The position numbers were made by a program, and so were the translations under genes. Shown piece after piece: positions 7,097 to 9,608 of a stretch of 9,608 bases of DNA (its first letter is position 1; each line of letters starts with the position of its first letter). Under the pieces are notes generated by a model. That model worked only from the letters and a program-made list of their open reading frames with translations. It ran no database searches and was not told where the DNA came from. This DNA is from Granulosicoccus sp965367215 (GTDB lineage: Bacteria; Pseudomonadota; Gammaproteobacteria; Granulosicoccales; Granulosicoccaceae): positions 1 through 9,608 of the forward strand of contig CBDUIJ010000228.1 in the NCBI GenBank assembly GCA_965367215.1, read 5' to 3'.

Positions 7097-8515
7097 TCAG
7101 CCGCCGTAGAACAGTTCAGGCAAGTGGAAAACGATTTGAGGGAATTGATACATCAACAGCATGCAGATGATGACCATGAACAGGAATGGCATGACGCCCT
7201 TGAAGATCTGAGTGAGCTGCACCTCGGGCGGTGCTATCCCCTTCAGATAGTAGGCCGACATCGCCATCGGCGGGGTCAGGAAGGAGGTCTGCAGATTCAG
7301 GGCCACCAGAATGCCGAAGAACAGCGGATCGATACCGAACATGGGCAGCAGCGGCAGGAAGATGGGGACGAAGATGATGATGATCTCCGACCATTCCAGC
7401 GGCCAGCCCAGCAGGAAGATGATGAGCTGCGCCAGCAGCAGGAATTGCAAAGGAGTCAGATCGAGACTGGTCACGAAATCGGCAATCACCTGCTCGCCGC
7501 CCAGATAGGAGAAGACCGAGCTGAAGGTGTAGGAACCGACAAACAACCAGCACACCATGGCGGTGGTACGTACCGTCAGGTAGACCGATTCGCGCAGCCG
7601 TTGAAAGGACATGGCCCGATAGATGACAGCCAGCAGCATGCCACCCAGAGCACCGATGGCAGCGGCCTCGGTAGGGGTCGCCAGACCGAACAGGATAGAA
7701 CCCAGCACCGAGAGAATCAGCACGGCCAACGGAAAGAAGGAGGTCAGCAGCATGATCACAAGCTTGCCTCTGGGCACATGCGGGACTTCTTCGAGCGTCG
7801 GCTTGGGTGCCGAACTGGGCTGCAGAAGCGCACGTCCGACGATGTAGACCAGATACAGACCCACCAGTGTCAGACCGGGCAGCAAGGCGGCCGCGTACAG
7901 TCGTACGATGGACACGCCGGACGAGGCGGCGTAGACGATCAGCATGATCGACGGGGGTATCAGAATGCCCAGTGTTCCACCGGCGCAGATGATACCGGCG
8001 GCGAAGCTGGGGTTGTAACGTGCCTTGAGCATCGCCGGCAAGGCCAGCAGTCCCATCAGCGTCACCACCGCCCCGACGATGCCGGTGGCCGTGGCGAACA
8101 GTGCGCAGGTGATCAGCGCTGCCACACCCATGGAGCCCGGCATGTTGCGCGAGGCGATGTTCAGTGTGCTGAACAGGCGGCTGACGATATTGGCGCGCTC
8201 CACCACATAGCCCATGAACAGGAACAGCGGCACGGCGGTCAGCACTTCATTGGACATGACCGTATAGGTCTGATTGATGAACAGATCGAAGATGCGGTTG
8301 TTGAACAGCCCTTCTATCCAGAGCGTGACCTGATCCGTCATGCCGGCGTCTTCCGCCAGGCGGTTGAAACCACGCCACATGCGTCCGGCATCGAAATAGG
8401 CGTAATAACCAAAACCGATACCCATGGCCATCAAGGTGAAGGCAATGGGAAAGCCGAGAAATACCAGAGCGATGAACAGCCCCAGCATCATGAGGGCAAT
8501 TTGCGGATCAGTCAT
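7097..8515 (-). CDS. dctM: TRAP transporter large permease subunit, DctM family
   Basis: A 472-aa polytopic inner-membrane protein, hydrophobic throughout. With DctQ and the DctP binding protein it carries out solute uptake driven by a sodium gradient. Family motifs seen: LGFPIAFTLM near residue 20; GTLGILIPPSIMLIVYA at about 180-196; ATPTEAAAIGALGG at 279-292; and FLTPPMAMSAYYLKG at 412-426. A hydrophilic insert at about 41-90 (FDAGRMWRGF to TVMSNE) makes it longer than the roughly 430-aa DctM proteins, as in the large-DctM subgroup found with TakP/FcbT-type systems. The ATG at 8515 overlaps the dctQ stop as ATGA, with AAGGA about nine bases upstream. It lies just before the amidase gene. 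The sequence does not reveal the substrate. Confidence 0.95.
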   Translation of the reverse strand: MTDPQIALMMLGLFIALVFLGFPIAFTLMAMGIGFGYYAYFDAGRMWRGFNRLAEDAGMTDQVTLWIEGLFNNRIFDLFINQTYTVMSNEVLTAVPLFLFMGYVVERANIVSRLFSTLNIASRNMPGSMGVAALITCALFATATGIVGAVVTLMGLLALPAMLKARYNPSFAAGIICAGGTLGILIPPSIMLIVYAASSGVSIVRLYAAALLPGLTLVGLYLVYIVGRALLQPSSAPKPTLEEVPHVPRGKLVIMLLTSFFPLAVLILSVLGSILFGLATPTEAAAIGALGGMLLAVIYRAMSFQRLRESVYLTVRTTAMVCWLFVGSYTFSSVFSYLGGEQVIADFVTSLDLTPLQFLLLAQLIIFLLGWPLEWSEIIIIFVPIFLPLLPMFGIDPLFFGILVALNLQTSFLTPPMAMSAYYLKGIAPPEVQLTQIFKGVMPFLFMVIICMLLMYQFPQIVFHLPELFYGG

Positions 8516-9096
8516 GGGTGCGCATCCTTCTCGGCCTTGGCAGCTTCGGCCATCAACAAGTCCTCGGTCTCGACAACGTCTTCTTCAGCCTTGCGCCAGT
8601 AGCCTTCACGAATGCACAGAATGCAACGGAAGACCTGGGCGATGCCCTGTATGAACAGGAGAATGCCGGCCAGCACGAGGATGCTCTTGAACTGGAATAT
8701 GGGAATACCGGCGGGGCTGTTCACGCTGACTTCGGTGTAGCCCCACGAGCGTGAGGAGTACTTCCACCCGGAGAGCATCAGAGCGGTGATACCGGGAAAG
8801 AAAAACAGGATATACAGCACCAGATCGAGTTTTGCCTGGGTTTGTGGCTTCCACAGGCGGTACAGAAAATCGCCTCGCACATGACCGTTTCTCGACAGCG
8901 TGTAGGCACCACCCACCATGAACAGGGTGCCATACATGATGTATGAGACATCCAGCGCCCAGGGCGTCGGTGAATTGAAGACATAGCGCACCACGACCTC
9001 ATAGCTGACGCCAAAGGTCATCAGCACAATGAGCCAGGCGAAGGCCTTGCCAAACCAGGCGGACAATTTATCCGCAAACGTGATGAATCCGATCAT
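8512..9096 (-). CDS. dctQ: TRAP transporter small permease subunit, DctQ family
   Basis: A 194-aa inner-membrane protein with four predicted helices (about 17-39, 50-68, 89-110 and 136-157), the standard DctQ topology. Family features are RYVFNSPTPWALDVS (37-51) and RNGHVRGDFLYR (69-80). It pairs with DctM in the membrane and supports docking of the binding protein. The start was set at ATG 9096 (AGAG five bases upstream); an in-frame TTG at 9156 adds 20 poorly typical residues and would run close to the upstream hairpin. The C-terminus carries an acidic cytoplasmic-type extension (about 168-194, EEDVVETEDLL then AEAAKAEKD), slightly longer than usual. Stop and dctM start overlap as ATGA. Confidence 0.93.
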   Translation of the reverse strand: MIGFITFADKLSAWFGKAFAWLIVLMTFGVSYEVVVRYVFNSPTPWALDVSYIMYGTLFMVGGAYTLSRNGHVRGDFLYRLWKPQTQAKLDLVLYILFFFPGITALMLSGWKYSSRSWGYTEVSVNSPAGIPIFQFKSILVLAGILLFIQGIAQVFRCILCIREGYWRKAEEDVVETEDLLMAEAAKAEKDAHP

Positions 9097-9159
9097 GATC
9101 ACTCTTGTCGCTTTAGTGAAAACGAGGGCATCGGGCAACCATGAGTTGACCGGCAATCA

Positions 9160-9185
9160 TCGGGAGCGACACTGGTCGCCCCCGA
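9160..9185 (-). promoter_or_regulatory. Intercistronic hairpin 2, dctP-dctQ gap
   Basis: On the transcribed (-) strand, TCGGG G GCGAC pairs with GTCGC T CCCGA around a four-base loop. This gives an 11-bp stem whose only non-Watson-Crick pair is G-U. On the + strand the same position is an A/C mismatch, which fits the RNA structure belonging to the operon transcript. No T-tract follows, so it looks like an RNA-stability or processing element rather than a terminator. Confidence 0.6.
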
Positions 9186-9199
9186 CATTCAAAAGGTAG

Positions 9200-9224
9200 T
9201 CGCCGGCATGTCATCTGCCGGCGA
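9200..9224 (-). promoter_or_regulatory. Intercistronic hairpin 1, just after dctP
   Basis: TCGCCGGCA (9200-9208) and TGCCGGCGA (9216-9224) form a perfect 9-bp GC-rich stem with a 7-base loop, starting nine bases past the dctP stop. On the - strand a short run CTACCTTTTG follows, so it could be a leaky terminator, a 3' stabiliser of dctP mRNA, or both. Such elements are common after binding-protein genes in transporter operons, where the soluble protein is needed in excess. Confidence 0.65.
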
Positions 9225-9233
9225 TCCGACGAA

Positions 9234-9608
9234 CTACAGCTTCAGTTTGCCGGGGAAATAATGATCGTAGGCCAGACCGTAGTCCGGCGAGTTCATCAGT
9301 TCGTAGTAGGTCACGCGCTCGACCCAGGCACGTTGACTGTCCAGCACCTTCTTCATGAAGGCATCCTTTTCCAGTTCCGGAATCAAGTCATCCCAGGCAC
9401 TGATCTGTGCATCCAGAATTTCCTTGGAGGTACGGTGAATGGTGACACCGTCTTCTTCTTCCAGCTTCTTGAGATCCGCCGAGTAGTTGTCCATGGCGCT
9501 GGCCGTATTGGCCGTGGATGCTGCCTCTACTGCGTATTTCAGGATGGCCTGCAGATCGGGCTCCAGATCTTCGTAGAAATCCCGGTTGAAGATGAATTCG
9601 AAAGCTTC
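9234..9608 (-). CDS. dctP: TRAP transporter solute-binding protein, DctP family (C-terminal part only)
   Basis: The frame is open to the right edge; the 124 C-terminal residues are visible. They begin EAFEFIFNRDFYEDLEPDLQ, which matches the conserved DctP C-terminal pattern of an Asn-containing strand followed by a loop and LxPDLQAIL. Long helices follow (EAASTANTASAMDNYSADL; DDLIPELEKDAFMKKVLDSQ), the part that crosses back to the first lobe. GVTIHRTSKEIL fits the typical segment before the last helices. This is the extracytoplasmic binding subunit; its signal peptide and the Arg that would bind a carboxylate lie outside the window. Family placement relies on the visible end plus the adjacent dctQ and dctM, and it looks closer to TakP-like than to classic DctP proteins. 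Confidence 0.88.
   Translation of the reverse strand, partial: EAFEFIFNRDFYEDLEPDLQAILKYAVEAASTANTASAMDNYSADLKKLEEEDGVTIHRTSKEILDAQISAWDDLIPELEKDAFMKKVLDSQRAWVERVTYYELMNSPDYGLAYDHYFPGKLKL

Noticed and set aside
6641..8602. 653-aa open frame on the + strand
   Set aside because: It lies antisense to the amidase, dctM and dctQ; its His/Gln-rich composition is typical of a mirror frame of GC-rich hydrophobic genes, and it resembles no protein.
9154..9156. TTG at 9156 as the dctQ start
   Set aside because: A rare start codon, four bases from a strong hairpin; the ATG at 9096 has a ribosome site and gives the usual DctQ N-terminus.

Overview
The window looks like chromosomal DNA of a free-living proteobacterium, probably gammaproteobacterial and marine or saline. 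This rests on moderate-to-high GC, Shine-Dalgarno-led genes, ATGA-coupled operons, a TRAP transporter and DjlA-like TerB/J architecture. No rRNA, tRNA or marker gene fixes the taxonomy. No insertion sequence, phage gene, CRISPR array or RNA gene was recognised.

Left part, bases 1-2195 (+ strand): the 3' part of a large membrane-anchored protein, followed by a translationally coupled 96-aa protein. The large protein enters the window inside a perfect array of eighteen 9-bp units encoding (Glu-Ala-Ala)18. It then has one transmembrane helix, a long disordered Pro/Glu/Ala linker, a TerB-like helical domain and a C-terminal J-domain-like segment whose HPD motif reads NPE. The small partner also resembles a J domain and has no HPD at all. 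This pair is the least ordinary part of the window.

Middle, 2263-5291: three genes with no recognised family. They are a secreted periplasmic-type protein (- strand); a divergent protein with three transmembrane helices, an acidic low-complexity region, a coiled coil and a His/Asp-rich tail (+ strand); and a small two-helix membrane protein (- strand). A strong hairpin lies between the last two, which converge. The intergenic stretch 5292-5537 is rich in inverted repeats.

Right part, 5538-9608 (- strand, transcribed right to left): a TRAP-type solute uptake operon in the order dctP (C-terminal end only) - dctQ - dctM - amidase - 62-aa membrane protein. dctQ/dctM and amidase/small protein overlap by ATGA, and only 3-18 bases separate dctM from the amidase, depending on the start. 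Two tandem hairpins fill the dctP-dctQ gap, a layout that usually lets the binding protein be made in excess of the membrane subunits. The operon suggests Na+-coupled import of a carboxylate- or amide-bearing solute followed by cytoplasmic amide hydrolysis; the substrate cannot be read from the sequence. The operon promoter lies beyond the right edge.
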